Shown here in pieces: positions 36,759 to 45,697 of a stretch of 64,000 nucleotides of DNA (the first letter of the stretch is position 1; every line of letters begins with the position of its first letter). The stretch lies in contig JAEUGY010000012.1 of the NCBI GenBank assembly GCA_016794625.1, positions 1 through 64,000 on the forward strand. Direction: 5' to 3'. The notes under the pieces are model-generated. The model saw only the letters and a list, made by a program, of their open reading frames with translations. It did no database searches and was not told the DNA's origin. The translations under genes and the position numbers were made by a program. The DNA comes from Opitutaceae bacterium (GTDB lineage Bacteria; Verrucomicrobiota; Verrucomicrobiia; Opitutales; Opitutaceae).

Positions 36759-37865
36759 ATGACCGACACTCCCCATGTCAGTATGCGAGAAATCGCCCAG
36801 GCCGCGGGGGTGTCCGTCTCGGCTGTTTCCCTCGCCCTCAAGAACAGCACCAAGATCTCGGCGGCGCGCCGGGAGGCGATTGTCGCCCTGGCGGAGCGCA
36901 TGGGGTACCGGCGCGATCCACGGTTGACCGAGTTGATGGAGCACCTGCGGACCGCCCGGCCGCAACGGTCGACCTCGACCATCGCCATGCTGATCCCGGA
37001 GCTGACGCGGGAGCAGCTCAAGGACTACCCGCCGATGCAGGGCTTGATCGAGGGTGTGCGGGAGATCGCGGCACTCGCCGGCTTCAATGTCACCCTGTTC
37101 TTCCTGAGCGATCCCGGCATCGGCACGCGCCGGATCCGGTCGATTCTGCTCGCCCGAAACATCAAGGGTGTGGTCATCGCCCCTTTCCCCAGCGGCGTGG
37201 CGCGGATCGACTTCGACTGCTCGGGGCTCTGCGTGGCGACCGCCGGCTACAGCATCGTCGAACCCCGGCTGCACCGGGCCTGCCCGAACTACCTGCAGAT
37301 GATGGATGAACTGCTGGCCGACGGCCAGGCCAAGGGCTACCGTCGTATCGGATTGATCATGACGTATGGCGAGGGCGGCATCGGCCACAAGCTGTTCACC
37401 TCGTCGTTTCTCTTCTACCAGTCGAAGATCGACCCCGAGTGCCGGATTCAGGTGCTGCCGAAACCGATGATCTCCGCGGAAAACGTGGCCGAGTGGTTCC
37501 GCACCCAGAAGCCGGATGCCATCATCAGCTCGGGTTCGGTCTATACGCTGCTGCGGTCGATCGGGCTGCGCGTGCCGCAGGACGTGGGCTTCGCCAGCAT
37601 CGACGTGTCGGAGGAGCCGCGCGACGCCGCCGGCGCCGACCATCGTTACAACCTGGTGGGACGCGAGGCGGTGAAGCAGGTCCTCACCCTGCTCAACCTC
37701 AATCTCACGGGGGTGCCGGAGAACCCAAAGACCGTGCTGGTCGACAGTCACCAACGCGAAGGTTTCACGCTGCCCGGCAAGTCGCTTCCGCCGGCGCGGG
37801 GTCGGCGGCGTCCCGCACCCGATTCCGCCCGCCCGGTCCCGTCGTTCCGCGGTTTCCTCGATTGA
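36759..37865 (+). CDS. LacI family transcriptional regulator
   Basis: 368 residues from the ATG at 36759, which puts the helix-turn-helix at the N-terminus (HVSMREIAQAAGVSVSAVSLALKNSTKISAARREAIVALAERMGYRRDP). The longer frame would run through two operator-like sites. The effector domain is a periplasmic-binding-protein fold (STIAMLIPELTRE, GVREIAALAGFNVTLFFL, NIKGVVIAPF, DAIISSGSVYTLLRSIGLRVPQDVGFASID). The C-terminus is somewhat divergent, with no typical TTVxxP motif. Its own promoter carries two of the seven shared motifs, so it is the prime candidate for the protein that binds them and controls the DUF5695/GH95/GH106 genes in response to a sugar. Confidence 0.93.
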   Translation: MTDTPHVSMREIAQAAGVSVSAVSLALKNSTKISAARREAIVALAERMGYRRDPRLTELMEHLRTARPQRSTSTIAMLIPELTREQLKDYPPMQGLIEGVREIAALAGFNVTLFFLSDPGIGTRRIRSILLARNIKGVVIAPFPSGVARIDFDCSGLCVATAGYSIVEPRLHRACPNYLQMMDELLADGQAKGYRRIGLIMTYGEGGIGHKLFTSSFLFYQSKIDPECRIQVLPKPMISAENVAEWFRTQKPDAIISSGSVYTLLRSIGLRVPQDVGFASIDVSEEPRDAAGADHRYNLVGREAVKQVLTLLNLNLTGVPENPKTVLVDSHQREGFTLPGKSLPPARGRRRPAPDSARPVPSFRGFLD

Positions 37866-37941
37866 CCGCGCCGCGCCGGCCCGCCGGGAGGCGCGTCACG
37901 AATTCACTCGCCAAAGATGGGCCGACCGCAGGCCTCAACCC

Positions 37942-38049
37942 TGGAGGGCGCCGCTCCGTCGGCGCCGGTTGCGCGTCGCTTTCACCAAAACGTTAGGGCG
38001 CGGTGGTTCGTGGACCGTCCCCACGGCGTCGACGGAGCGACGCCCTCCA
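37942..38049. repeat. inverted-repeat element, copy B (about 110 bp)
   Basis: The ends at 37942-37966 and 38025-38049 are 25-bp inverted repeats with few mismatches (TGGAGGGCG and CGCCCTCCA outer ends). The inner region matches copy A in reverse orientation. It lies between the convergent LacI-type and GH30 genes and fills most of that 272-bp gap. The element has no coding capacity. Confidence 0.75.
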
Positions 38050-38137
38050 CCCCATCAAAAACGGACCTTTGCGGCTTCATCCGTGAACGCAGCCTTCCGC
38101 CACGCCGCTCTGAAGCCCGGGCGGCGGACCTGATCGG

Positions 38138-39565
38138 TCAGCGGCCGATCATGTAAGTCTGGATGCCGTGCGCGGGAATGCGACAGCCGCGATTTGTCTC
38201 TCCCACCACGGCAAGCCCAAACGTCACCGGGTCATCCGTTTCATTGAGCACCACGACCACGACCCCACCATCGGGGTTGCGAAAGGCCATGGCGTTCAAA
38301 CCGGCCGGTGCTCCTTCCGAGGCGATGCGTTCGGCGCCGACCCGGACAAAGCGGGAGAAGTGTCCGATGTAGTAAAAGCCGCTTTGATACCGGACTTCGC
38401 CGGTCGCGGTGTCGACGATCACGGGCGCGTCGCAGAAGTTGCCCACATGATTGGGCCCGCCGCGGGCATCGAGCACGATGTTCCAGTCGATCCAGCCGCT
38501 GACCCCGTTGCGAAAGTCCCCCATCATCTGACGGGCGTAGCCCTCGCCGTGACGCCACGCTCCGAGAGCGGCCCCGGCCTCCCAGCAGCCTTCGGTGAAG
38601 AGGATCGGTTTGTCCGGGTACTTGGCCCGAACACGCGAGGACGCCGCATAGTCCTCGCTGATGTACCAATGCAGCGCGACTCCCCAAAGGTAACGGGAAG
38701 CCTCGGGATCACCAAAAAGGGCGTCCGCACGTCGTTCGATCCCATCGCGGTTGTGATCCCAGCCGAGCAGGCGCACGTCGGCCATCCCGGCCGCGGCCAG
38801 CGCCGGTCCGAGGTGGTCGCGCACAAAGTCCCGCTCCTCCTCCGGTGTATAGAGGCAGGATTCCCAACTCTGCACCGCCTCCGGTTCGTTCTGCACCGTC
38901 AACGCCCAGATGGGGATCTTCTCCTCGCGGCGCATCGCCTCGACAAAGCGCACATAGTAACGGGCCCAGGCCGTACGGTACTCGGGACGCAGGCTCCCAC
39001 CCCCGGCCATCCGGCCGTTGGTCTTCATCCAGGCGGGCGGACTCCAGGGCGAGGCCATCAGACGCAGCGTATCGCCCCCGGCGGCGGCGCGCGCCTCGTG
39101 GATGAGGGGCAGCACCCAGCGTCGCATCGGAGCGAGGGTGAAGTCCTTCAATTCCACATCCCCGGGCGTCTCGGCCAGCGCCCACGAACCAAGGGAAAAA
39201 TCGCAGCTGTTGATGTGGGTGCGAGCGAGGGTGTAGCCAATCCCCGCCACGGGATCAAAATAACGTCGCAGCACCTCGGCCCGGCCCGCCTCGCCAAGTT
39301 GGGCGAGCACCCAGGCGGACGACTCGGTCAGCGCGCCACCGAACCCGACCATGGTCTGAAAGCGCTGCCCGGGGTCGACCGAGATCACGGCCGCCCCCGC
39401 CGGAAACGGCGTGAAGGTGGCTTCGATACGCGCGAGGCGTCGCCCGTTGTCGCGGGCCGTTTCGTGCAAGGTCCAAGCGGTCGGGGAAAGCGCTGGTTCC
39501 GCCGCCCCCGGCGGAACCAGCGCACTGACCGCGACCCCAGTGAGTAACCACACCGGGAAGTTCAT
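38138..39565 (-). CDS. GH30 family glycoside hydrolase
   Basis: 475 residues from the ATG ending at 39565, with signal peptide MNFPVWLLTGVAVSALVPPGAA. Family motifs are FQTMVGFGGALTESSAWVL at the start of the barrel, ARTHINSCDFSLGSWA, MASPWSPPAWMKTNG, LTVQNEPE (acid/base Glu near residue 227) and PILFTEGCWE (nucleophile Glu near residue 325), followed by GVSGWIDWNIVLDARGGPNHVGNFCDAPV. The C-terminal beta domain is seen to the end. GH30 enzymes retain configuration and cleave beta-glucosidic, beta-xylosidic or beta-fucosidic links. The sequence resembles the GH30_1/GH30_3 glucosylceramidase and beta-1,6-glucanase type (inference). It lies 64 bp downstream of a TonB receptor gene on the same strand, so the two are likely co-transcribed. 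Confidence 0.93.
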   Translation of the reverse strand: MNFPVWLLTGVAVSALVPPGAAEPALSPTAWTLHETARDNGRRLARIEATFTPFPAGAAVISVDPGQRFQTMVGFGGALTESSAWVLAQLGEAGRAEVLRRYFDPVAGIGYTLARTHINSCDFSLGSWALAETPGDVELKDFTLAPMRRWVLPLIHEARAAAGGDTLRLMASPWSPPAWMKTNGRMAGGGSLRPEYRTAWARYYVRFVEAMRREEKIPIWALTVQNEPEAVQSWESCLYTPEEERDFVRDHLGPALAAAGMADVRLLGWDHNRDGIERRADALFGDPEASRYLWGVALHWYISEDYAASSRVRAKYPDKPILFTEGCWEAGAALGAWRHGEGYARQMMGDFRNGVSGWIDWNIVLDARGGPNHVGNFCDAPVIVDTATGEVRYQSGFYYIGHFSRFVRVGAERIASEGAPAGLNAMAFRNPDGGVVVVVLNETDDPVTFGLAVVGETNRGCRIPAHGIQTYMIGR

Positions 39566-39629
39566 GAAGAGAGACAAGGCGACAGGCGTCCGGCGTCGCG
39601 AGACGCAGGACGCGAACCGCACTGCGGCC

Positions 39630-42563
39630 TCAGAAGCGATGGGTGACCTCGACCCGGGCCGTGGTGGGCGCGGAGTAGATCAGTCCATACAGCTTCTGGT
39701 CATTGAGCACATTGTTGACGTTGAGCTGCACGGTGGTCTCACGTCCATCGAGCTTGAAGGCGTAGCGGACCATCAGGTCGACGTTCTCGCGGGCCTTGGT
39801 GCGCAGCATGACGGGCTTGCCGTTCCGGTCCGTGATCTGCTGCCCACCGCCATGGGTCAGGCCCGACAAGTAAAGCCGGGGCGATTCATAGTAGCCGCCG
39901 AGGCCCAGCGAGAGTCCCTTCAGCCGGCCCTTCGTGAAGGCATAATTGGTCCAAGCGGTAAACTGGTGCTCCGGCGTATCGTCCATCGGCAGTCCCTGGC
40001 CCCAGTTCGTGCCGGTCCAGGTGGAGCTGTCTCCCGCAGTGCCGTACGCCTGTGCGATCGGGGTGCTGGTCAGACCCCAGTCCGTGTTGGGGAAGTACCA
40101 CACTGCCCAACGGTCCTGACCGTAGGGCGATTTGGAGAAGCGCCCAGCGCTTTCCACCACCCGGCTGACATTCGCGTAACCCAGCACGATCTGAAGGTTC
40201 TCGTTCGGCGTGATCATGAGCTGCGTGTCCCAGCCCTTCGAGGTGTCCGCGCCGAGCACGTACTCATTGCCGTCGGGTCCGCTCGCGCGGGTATCGAAGG
40301 TATGATTGGTGTTGGAATCGACATTGTAGAGCCAGCCGGGCCAGGAGTAGCGATTCGCCTTGGTGTAATCGAAGACCGCATCAAGAAAGGCCGCGGCGGT
40401 CGGCTTCGACACGTTGGCGTACCAGTTGCTGCCCACCTGATAGATGGTGCCGGCACCGAGCGCCGCATTCCACTGCGACAACGCCGCCTGGCCCGCGTTA
40501 TTGTTGCCGGAGGGTCCGCCCAGGCTGCTCGGCCTGAAGTCGTTCACCTGATACACAATGTCCTTGGCCGGATTGAAGCGGCTGATGTTGTTCGACGTCG
40601 GCGCCCACCAGTAGAAGATCGGGGAGTTGGTCCGCTTGATCTTGAAGACACTGACGGTGCCGGTGACCTTGCCGTTGAACAGGTCGATCTTGACCCCCGC
40701 CTCCTGGCTGCGGGCCAGCGTCGCCGGCAGCGGGTTGCCGTCCGTGTCACGGTTTCCCGTGAAATTCGGCTGGAGGCCGCCCGATTTGAGGGCGTAGAGC
40801 GACACCTCGCGGGTCAGTTGCAGCGAGGCGCCGTTCTGGTAGGTGGTCTGCGACGAGGAAGGCCGCCGTGCATTGACCGGAGTCACCGTGCCGCCGGTGA
40901 GAAAGGTGGTGTTGCTGGTGCTCGTCTCGTTGCGGTCGCGCCGGGCGCCGGAAACCAGGGTCAGCCGGTTGTCGAGCCACTTGCCCTGAAACACGAGGTA
41001 GTTGGCCTGGTTCCAAGTGACCGACTCGCTGCCGGTGTTTTTCAAGTACGGCATCTCCGCCGTGCCATTGGGCTGTTTCTGCCCGAAACGAAGGACGTTG
41101 GTATTGCCGGGATTGTAGTAGTTCGTCACCCAGGAGAAATCGTTCTTCTGGTTCCACGCGGAACGGTAGGTGGTCTCCTCGGTTTCAGCCCGCAGCTCGG
41201 TGCGCCCGGCCATGAGGAGGTTCTCCATCCGGAGCCACTTGTTGGTGCTGCCGTCAAAGAGCTTGAACCGGTACACGAGCTCGGCCCGGACCTGGTCGCG
41301 GTCGTTGCTCGTATCCGCTCCGACCCACCGGTAGGCCAGCGTGGCCCGGTTGAGCGCGGTCGAGCTGCCGAGGCCGAGATTGCTCGTGCCGTTGATCGGA
41401 TCGGCCGGGATGAACGGCACAAAACCGAACGCGGTGTCGGCGTTGGCAAACTGGTCGGTCCAGCCCTGCAGGTTGCCGATGACGTCCAGCTTGTCGAAGG
41501 TGACCGAGGACCGGTTGTAACCGACCATGAGGTGCAGATTCTCCGCAAACTGCTGCGTCACCTGCAGGCGCAGGTTGGAAGCGCGGGTGTCGAGCCGCGG
41601 ATCGGGGCCGCTCCAGCGGAACGTGCGCGCATCCGTGCCGGGCAGCGTGTAGAACGCGGCGTGTTCGTTCTGGTCGTTGTTCGGGCCGGGCCCGACGGAC
41701 GACCGCACCCGCTGAAAGCCGATGCCGGTGTCCTCGGCCGAGCCGGTCTCAAAGTCGACGATGACCGAGGTCGTGGGGGTGGGCTTGAAGGTAAGGACCG
41801 GTGAAATGAAATGGTGCGACGCCTGGCGGTAATCCGTGTAGTTGCCGCCATCCTCCCAGGCCGCCGTGAGGCGGTAGTTGAATTCCCACCGCTTGGACAG
41901 CGGGCCGGTGAGATCGAGGGTGGCGCGCTTGACGTCATAGGTGCCAAAGGAGACGCCGACCACGCCCTGGCGCTCCGCCTCCGGCAGTTTGGGCAGGTAA
42001 TTGACGATCCCGCCGAAGTTGCCGACGCCGTAGAGCAGCGCGGCCGGGCCACGCACCACTTCCACGCGGCCAATGTTGATCGAGTCGGTCGCGTTCTGGC
42101 GCAAGTAACCGTCGCGCAGCACGGACTCCGTGACAAACCCCCGGATCTTGATCGACGTCTGGCTCTGGTTCGCGGTCGCGCCCTCGGGATTGTTCACCCC
42201 GCCTGGGCCCTGATAGGCACCACCCGGCGTCCCGTAGTCGTTCTGCGATTGGAGCTGGATGCCCGCGCTGTAGCGCAGGCTCTGCCGCAAATCCTGAGAG
42301 CCCGTGTCCTTGAGGAACTGCTCGGTGATGACCTCAATCGGCATCGGGATGTCCTTGATCGCGGTGTCGAGCCGCGAGCCGGAGATCGAGTTGGTTGCGC
42401 GATACCCCTTGTCCTTCTCCGTATTGACGGTGAACGGAGACAGGATGACGAGATCATCGGACTTCTCGTCGGGTTTCGGGGTGACCACCTGGGCGCGGAG
42501 GCCGGCGCCGAGGACGAGGCCGGCGGCGGTGAAGAACAGCAGAGTACGACTCGGAGGGATCAT
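39630..42563 (-). CDS. TonB-dependent outer-membrane receptor (no STN domain)
   Basis: 977 residues from the ATG ending at 42563, which gives a signal peptide (RTLLFFTAAGLVLGAGLRAQ). An ATG 18 bp further upstream is an alternative. A TonB-box-like segment (DDLVILSPFTVNTEKDKGYRATNSISGSRLDT) is followed by the plug (KDIPMPIEVITEQFLKDTGSQDLRQSLRYSAGIQ, RGPAALLYGVGNFGGIVNYLPKLP) and a long barrel ending in Phe (RVEVTHRF). The plug style is common in verrucomicrobial receptors of the siderophore/sugar type. The downstream GH30 gene suggests uptake of its product, but the ligand is not shown. It is divergent from a two-component histidine kinase gene. Confidence 0.93.
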   Translation of the reverse strand: MIPPSRTLLFFTAAGLVLGAGLRAQVVTPKPDEKSDDLVILSPFTVNTEKDKGYRATNSISGSRLDTAIKDIPMPIEVITEQFLKDTGSQDLRQSLRYSAGIQLQSQNDYGTPGGAYQGPGGVNNPEGATANQSQTSIKIRGFVTESVLRDGYLRQNATDSINIGRVEVVRGPAALLYGVGNFGGIVNYLPKLPEAERQGVVGVSFGTYDVKRATLDLTGPLSKRWEFNYRLTAAWEDGGNYTDYRQASHHFISPVLTFKPTPTTSVIVDFETGSAEDTGIGFQRVRSSVGPGPNNDQNEHAAFYTLPGTDARTFRWSGPDPRLDTRASNLRLQVTQQFAENLHLMVGYNRSSVTFDKLDVIGNLQGWTDQFANADTAFGFVPFIPADPINGTSNLGLGSSTALNRATLAYRWVGADTSNDRDQVRAELVYRFKLFDGSTNKWLRMENLLMAGRTELRAETEETTYRSAWNQKNDFSWVTNYYNPGNTNVLRFGQKQPNGTAEMPYLKNTGSESVTWNQANYLVFQGKWLDNRLTLVSGARRDRNETSTSNTTFLTGGTVTPVNARRPSSSQTTYQNGASLQLTREVSLYALKSGGLQPNFTGNRDTDGNPLPATLARSQEAGVKIDLFNGKVTGTVSVFKIKRTNSPIFYWWAPTSNNISRFNPAKDIVYQVNDFRPSSLGGPSGNNNAGQAALSQWNAALGAGTIYQVGSNWYANVSKPTAAAFLDAVFDYTKANRYSWPGWLYNVDSNTNHTFDTRASGPDGNEYVLGADTSKGWDTQLMITPNENLQIVLGYANVSRVVESAGRFSKSPYGQDRWAVWYFPNTDWGLTSTPIAQAYGTAGDSSTWTGTNWGQGLPMDDTPEHQFTAWTNYAFTKGRLKGLSLGLGGYYESPRLYLSGLTHGGGQQITDRNGKPVMLRTKARENVDLMVRYAFKLDGRETTVQLNVNNVLNDQKLYGLIYSAPTTARVEVTHRF

Positions 42564-42797
42564 GGCGGGGTCTGGGTGCATCAATCGAGGGGTGAAGGAA
42601 TGAGGGATCCCAATATCGCGGGCTCCCGGGGCAGACAAAAGGGGGTGACTCCACCCTATCAGGTCAGGGCACCGGCAAACATCCCTCTTTCGAGGGGAAA
42701 GAGTTGGCTTGGAAAATTCCGGTATTCGGCACGAAGTGCTGGAGAGGCAAAACGTCCGCGCCGCCCGCCTCCGGCGCACGAGCTCCCCCTCTTCCCC

Positions 42798-45035
42798 ATG
42801 CCGGCAGGATTGCTTTTTCGGTCCGTCCTGTTGCCGCTCGGCCTCGGTGCACTGCTGCGGACGGGAGTCTGTGCGGTGGAACCGGAGGAACCGCTGACCA
42901 CGGCAGCTTCATTGCTCTCATTGACGGCGGAACAGGCGGGAGGTCGACTCGGCATCACCGTCACCGGCATCGTCACCGCCGCAGAACCCGACTGGAACGG
43001 ACAGTTCTTTCTGCAGGACGCCACGGGAGGCGTGTTTGTCGAAAACCTCGGGCGCCCCGCGCCCGCGCCGGGAGACCTCGTCACCGTCTCCGGCTTCAGC
43101 CACCCCGGCGCCTTTGCCCCCATCATCGGCACACCCACGTGGCGCGTCGCAGGACGGGCTGCGCTGCCCGATCCCAAGCGCGTGCTCGTCGAGCACCTGA
43201 AGGCCGGCGTCGAGGATGGCTGGCGGGTCGAGATCGAGGGTGTGGTGCGCACGGTGCGGGAGGCGGAGGACCGCCACACCCTCATCCTCGCCGTCGGGGG
43301 CTACCGGCTGGAGGTGTTCGCGCGACTGGATCCCCGGTTGTCCGCCGTCTCCCTGACCGCGGCCCGGGTGCGGGTGCGTGGCACCGCGGCCACCCACTAC
43401 AATCCGGCCATGCGGCACCTGACCGCCGTGGCGGTCTACGCGCCGCGGGTCGAGGACTTCGAGCTGCTGGAATCGCAGGCGGTCCAGCCCTTCGACCAAC
43501 CGATCCTTCCCGTCAATCGCGTCGCCCAGTACCGCCGGGGCAGCCAGTCCGATCCGTGTGTACACGTCCGCGGGGTCGTGACCCTGCAGTGGCTGGGCAC
43601 CGATGTCTACCTCCAGGATGCCTCGGGTGGCATCCGCCTCGAAACCAATCAGCGCGAGCTGTTCCGTCCCGGCGACCAGGTCGACGCCGTGGGGTTTCTT
43701 GAATACGAGAATTTTCAGCCCGTGCTCCGCGACGCCGCCCTCCGCCGCTCCGTGGAACCCATTGCCTCCGTCTCGCCCCGCCCCGTGCCAGGGGCCGAAA
43801 TCCTGCGGGGATCGCACCACGGAAGTCTGATCACGCTGCAAGGCCGCATCATCGGCCGTTCGCAACGGCCGGTCACCACGCTGGCCGGCGGCCCGTCGGT
43901 GCCCGTGACCACCTGGCTGCTGCAGGGCAGCGGCTTCACCTTCACCGTGGAGTCGGCCTCGGCCGCGGGTTCCAGTCCGCAATCGGAATTTCCGATCGGC
44001 AGTGTGGTCGAAGTCGACGGCGTCTGCGCGCCGTCGGTCGATGCGTCGGGCAAGGTCTCGCTGCTCAAGGTGCTGCTGCCAAGTCCGTCGGGTTTCCGCC
44101 TGATCGCGCGCCCCAGCTGGCTGACGGCCGAGCGTCTGCTCGCGGGTGTTGGGCTGCTCAGCCTGGGCCTGGTCGTGCTGGTGCTGTGGCTGCTCACCGT
44201 GGCCAAGAAGAACGCGGCCCTGAAAGTCCTGATCCGCGAACGGGAGCAGGCGCAGCGGTTGCTGCAGGAGGCGCACGACGGGCTCGAACAGAAGATCATT
44301 GAGCGGTCGGCGCAGTTGCAGGTTGAAATGACCGCCCGCCGCACCGACGAAGTGCAATTTCGGGCGGTGCTGGCCGAGCGGACGCGGCTCGCCCGGGACC
44401 TGCACGACACACTCGAGCAAACGCTCACGGGGATCGCGCTGCACCTCGATGCCACCGCCAAACTCAACCAGCGCGATCCGACGAGCGCGCAGGATCACCT
44501 GCACACCGCGCGCAGCTGGCTCCGGCAGAGTCAAGTCGACCTGCGACGTTCCATTTGGGACCTGCGCTCGCGCGAGCTCGAACAGTTCGACCTCGCCGGC
44601 GCCCTGCGCCGGAGCGCGGAGCAACTGGTGAACGGCACCGACATCCAGCTGGAGGTGCAGACGCGGGGCACGCCGCACCGCCTGCCCGAGGTGGTGGAGG
44701 AGAACGTGCTGCGCATCGGCCAGGAAGCGCTGACCAATATCGCCAAACACGCCCGTGCCACCCAGGTCTCCATCCTGCTCGAGTTCAAATCAGACGCGCT
44801 GCTGCTGCGCGTGACGGACAACGGTGTCGGTTTCGAACGCCAGCACGCGCCGAATGCCCAGGAGGGTCACTTCGGACTGCTCGGCATGGGTGAGCGCGCC
44901 CGGCGTCTGTCCGGATCCATCACCGTCACCAGCAGCCCGGGCCAGGGCACGACCGTGGCGGTCGACATTCCGCTGACCACGACGCCCGCTCCGGTGTCCG
45001 CCGCGCCGGAACTTCGATCCGTTCCCCTTTCATGA
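42798..45035 (+). CDS. NarL-type sensor histidine kinase with duplicated extracytoplasmic beta domain
   Basis: 745 residues from the ATG at 42798, which is followed by a signal-like segment (LLFRSVLLPLGLGALLRTGVCA). About 430 extracytoplasmic residues contain two related OB-like blocks: GIVTAAEPDWNGQFFLQDATGGVFVEN near 55-85 and GVVTLQWLGTDVYLQDASGGIRLET near 257-285. One transmembrane segment (RLLAGVGLLSLGLVVLVLWLL), a coiled linker, HisKA_3 with phospho-acceptor His near 536 (LARDLHDTLEQTLTGIALHLD) and HATPase (EALTNIAKHA, VTDNGVGF, FGLLGMGERA) follow. The stop overlaps the response-regulator start by 4 bp. Divergent from the TonB receptor gene, which may be its target. Confidence 0.93.
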   Translation: MPAGLLFRSVLLPLGLGALLRTGVCAVEPEEPLTTAASLLSLTAEQAGGRLGITVTGIVTAAEPDWNGQFFLQDATGGVFVENLGRPAPAPGDLVTVSGFSHPGAFAPIIGTPTWRVAGRAALPDPKRVLVEHLKAGVEDGWRVEIEGVVRTVREAEDRHTLILAVGGYRLEVFARLDPRLSAVSLTAARVRVRGTAATHYNPAMRHLTAVAVYAPRVEDFELLESQAVQPFDQPILPVNRVAQYRRGSQSDPCVHVRGVVTLQWLGTDVYLQDASGGIRLETNQRELFRPGDQVDAVGFLEYENFQPVLRDAALRRSVEPIASVSPRPVPGAEILRGSHHGSLITLQGRIIGRSQRPVTTLAGGPSVPVTTWLLQGSGFTFTVESASAAGSSPQSEFPIGSVVEVDGVCAPSVDASGKVSLLKVLLPSPSGFRLIARPSWLTAERLLAGVGLLSLGLVVLVLWLLTVAKKNAALKVLIREREQAQRLLQEAHDGLEQKIIERSAQLQVEMTARRTDEVQFRAVLAERTRLARDLHDTLEQTLTGIALHLDATAKLNQRDPTSAQDHLHTARSWLRQSQVDLRRSIWDLRSRELEQFDLAGALRRSAEQLVNGTDIQLEVQTRGTPHRLPEVVEENVLRIGQEALTNIAKHARATQVSILLEFKSDALLLRVTDNGVGFERQHAPNAQEGHFGLLGMGERARRLSGSITVTSSPGQGTTVAVDIPLTTTPAPVSAAPELRSVPLS

Positions 45036-45676
45036 CGCCTCGCTCTCGCATCAGCATCCTCATTGCCGACGACCACTTCATCGTGCGCAGCGGTTTGGTG
45101 GCCGTGATCCAGTCCGAACCTGATCTGCTCGTGGTCGCCCAGGCCTCCGATGGCGCCCAAGCGGCCGAACTCTACGCCCGGCACCAGCCGGACGTCGCCC
45201 TGCTCGACCTGCGCATGCCGATCAAGAACGGCAACGACGCGATCGAGCTGATCCGGCGCGACTTTCCGCAGGCGAGGATTCTGGTACTGACCGCCTACAG
45301 CGGCGACGAGGACATCCACCGGGCCCTCGAAGCCGGGGCACGCGGGTATGTGCTCAAGAGTTCAACCGGCGACGGGCTGATCCCCGCGATTCGCGCCGTC
45401 GCCGCCGGAGATCATTGGATACCGCAGGATGTCGCCAGCCGTCTCGCCGTGCGCAGCGCCTACGAGGCCCTGACCCAGCGCGAGATCGAGGTGCTGCGCG
45501 AGATCGCATCGGGCCGGGCAAACAAGGAAATCGCCCAGCACCTCGCCATCTCGGAACACACCGTCAAGGACCACCTCAAGAACATCCTCGGCAAACTCCA
45601 GGTGGCGGGACGGACCGAGGCGGTGACCGCGGCCGTGCGCCGCGGCATCATCGAAATCGGTCCGGTCGTCAAGTGA
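45032..45676 (+). CDS. LuxR/NarL family response regulator
   Basis: 214 residues. The receiver domain has the acidic pair (ILIADDHFIVRSGL), phospho-acceptor Asp near 59 (VALLDLRMPIKNG), Thr (ILVLTAYSGD) and Lys (GYVLKSSTGD). The C-terminal LuxR helix-turn-helix is LTQREIEVLREIASGRANKEIAQHLAISEHTVKDHLKNILGKL. The ATG overlaps the stop of the kinase gene (ATGA), so the two are a coupled two-component pair. The signal and regulon are unknown; the nearby TonB receptor/GH30 operon is a candidate target. Confidence 0.95.
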   Translation: MTPRSRISILIADDHFIVRSGLVAVIQSEPDLLVVAQASDGAQAAELYARHQPDVALLDLRMPIKNGNDAIELIRRDFPQARILVLTAYSGDEDIHRALEAGARGYVLKSSTGDGLIPAIRAVAAGDHWIPQDVASRLAVRSAYEALTQREIEVLREIASGRANKEIAQHLAISEHTVKDHLKNILGKLQVAGRTEAVTAAVRRGIIEIGPVVK

Positions 45677-45697
45677 CTGCTCCGCCGCGGAACGGGC

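Noticed and set aside
39411..41804. 797-codon plus-strand frame opposite the second TonB receptor
   Set aside because: Antisense shadow of a gene with clear plug and barrel motifs.
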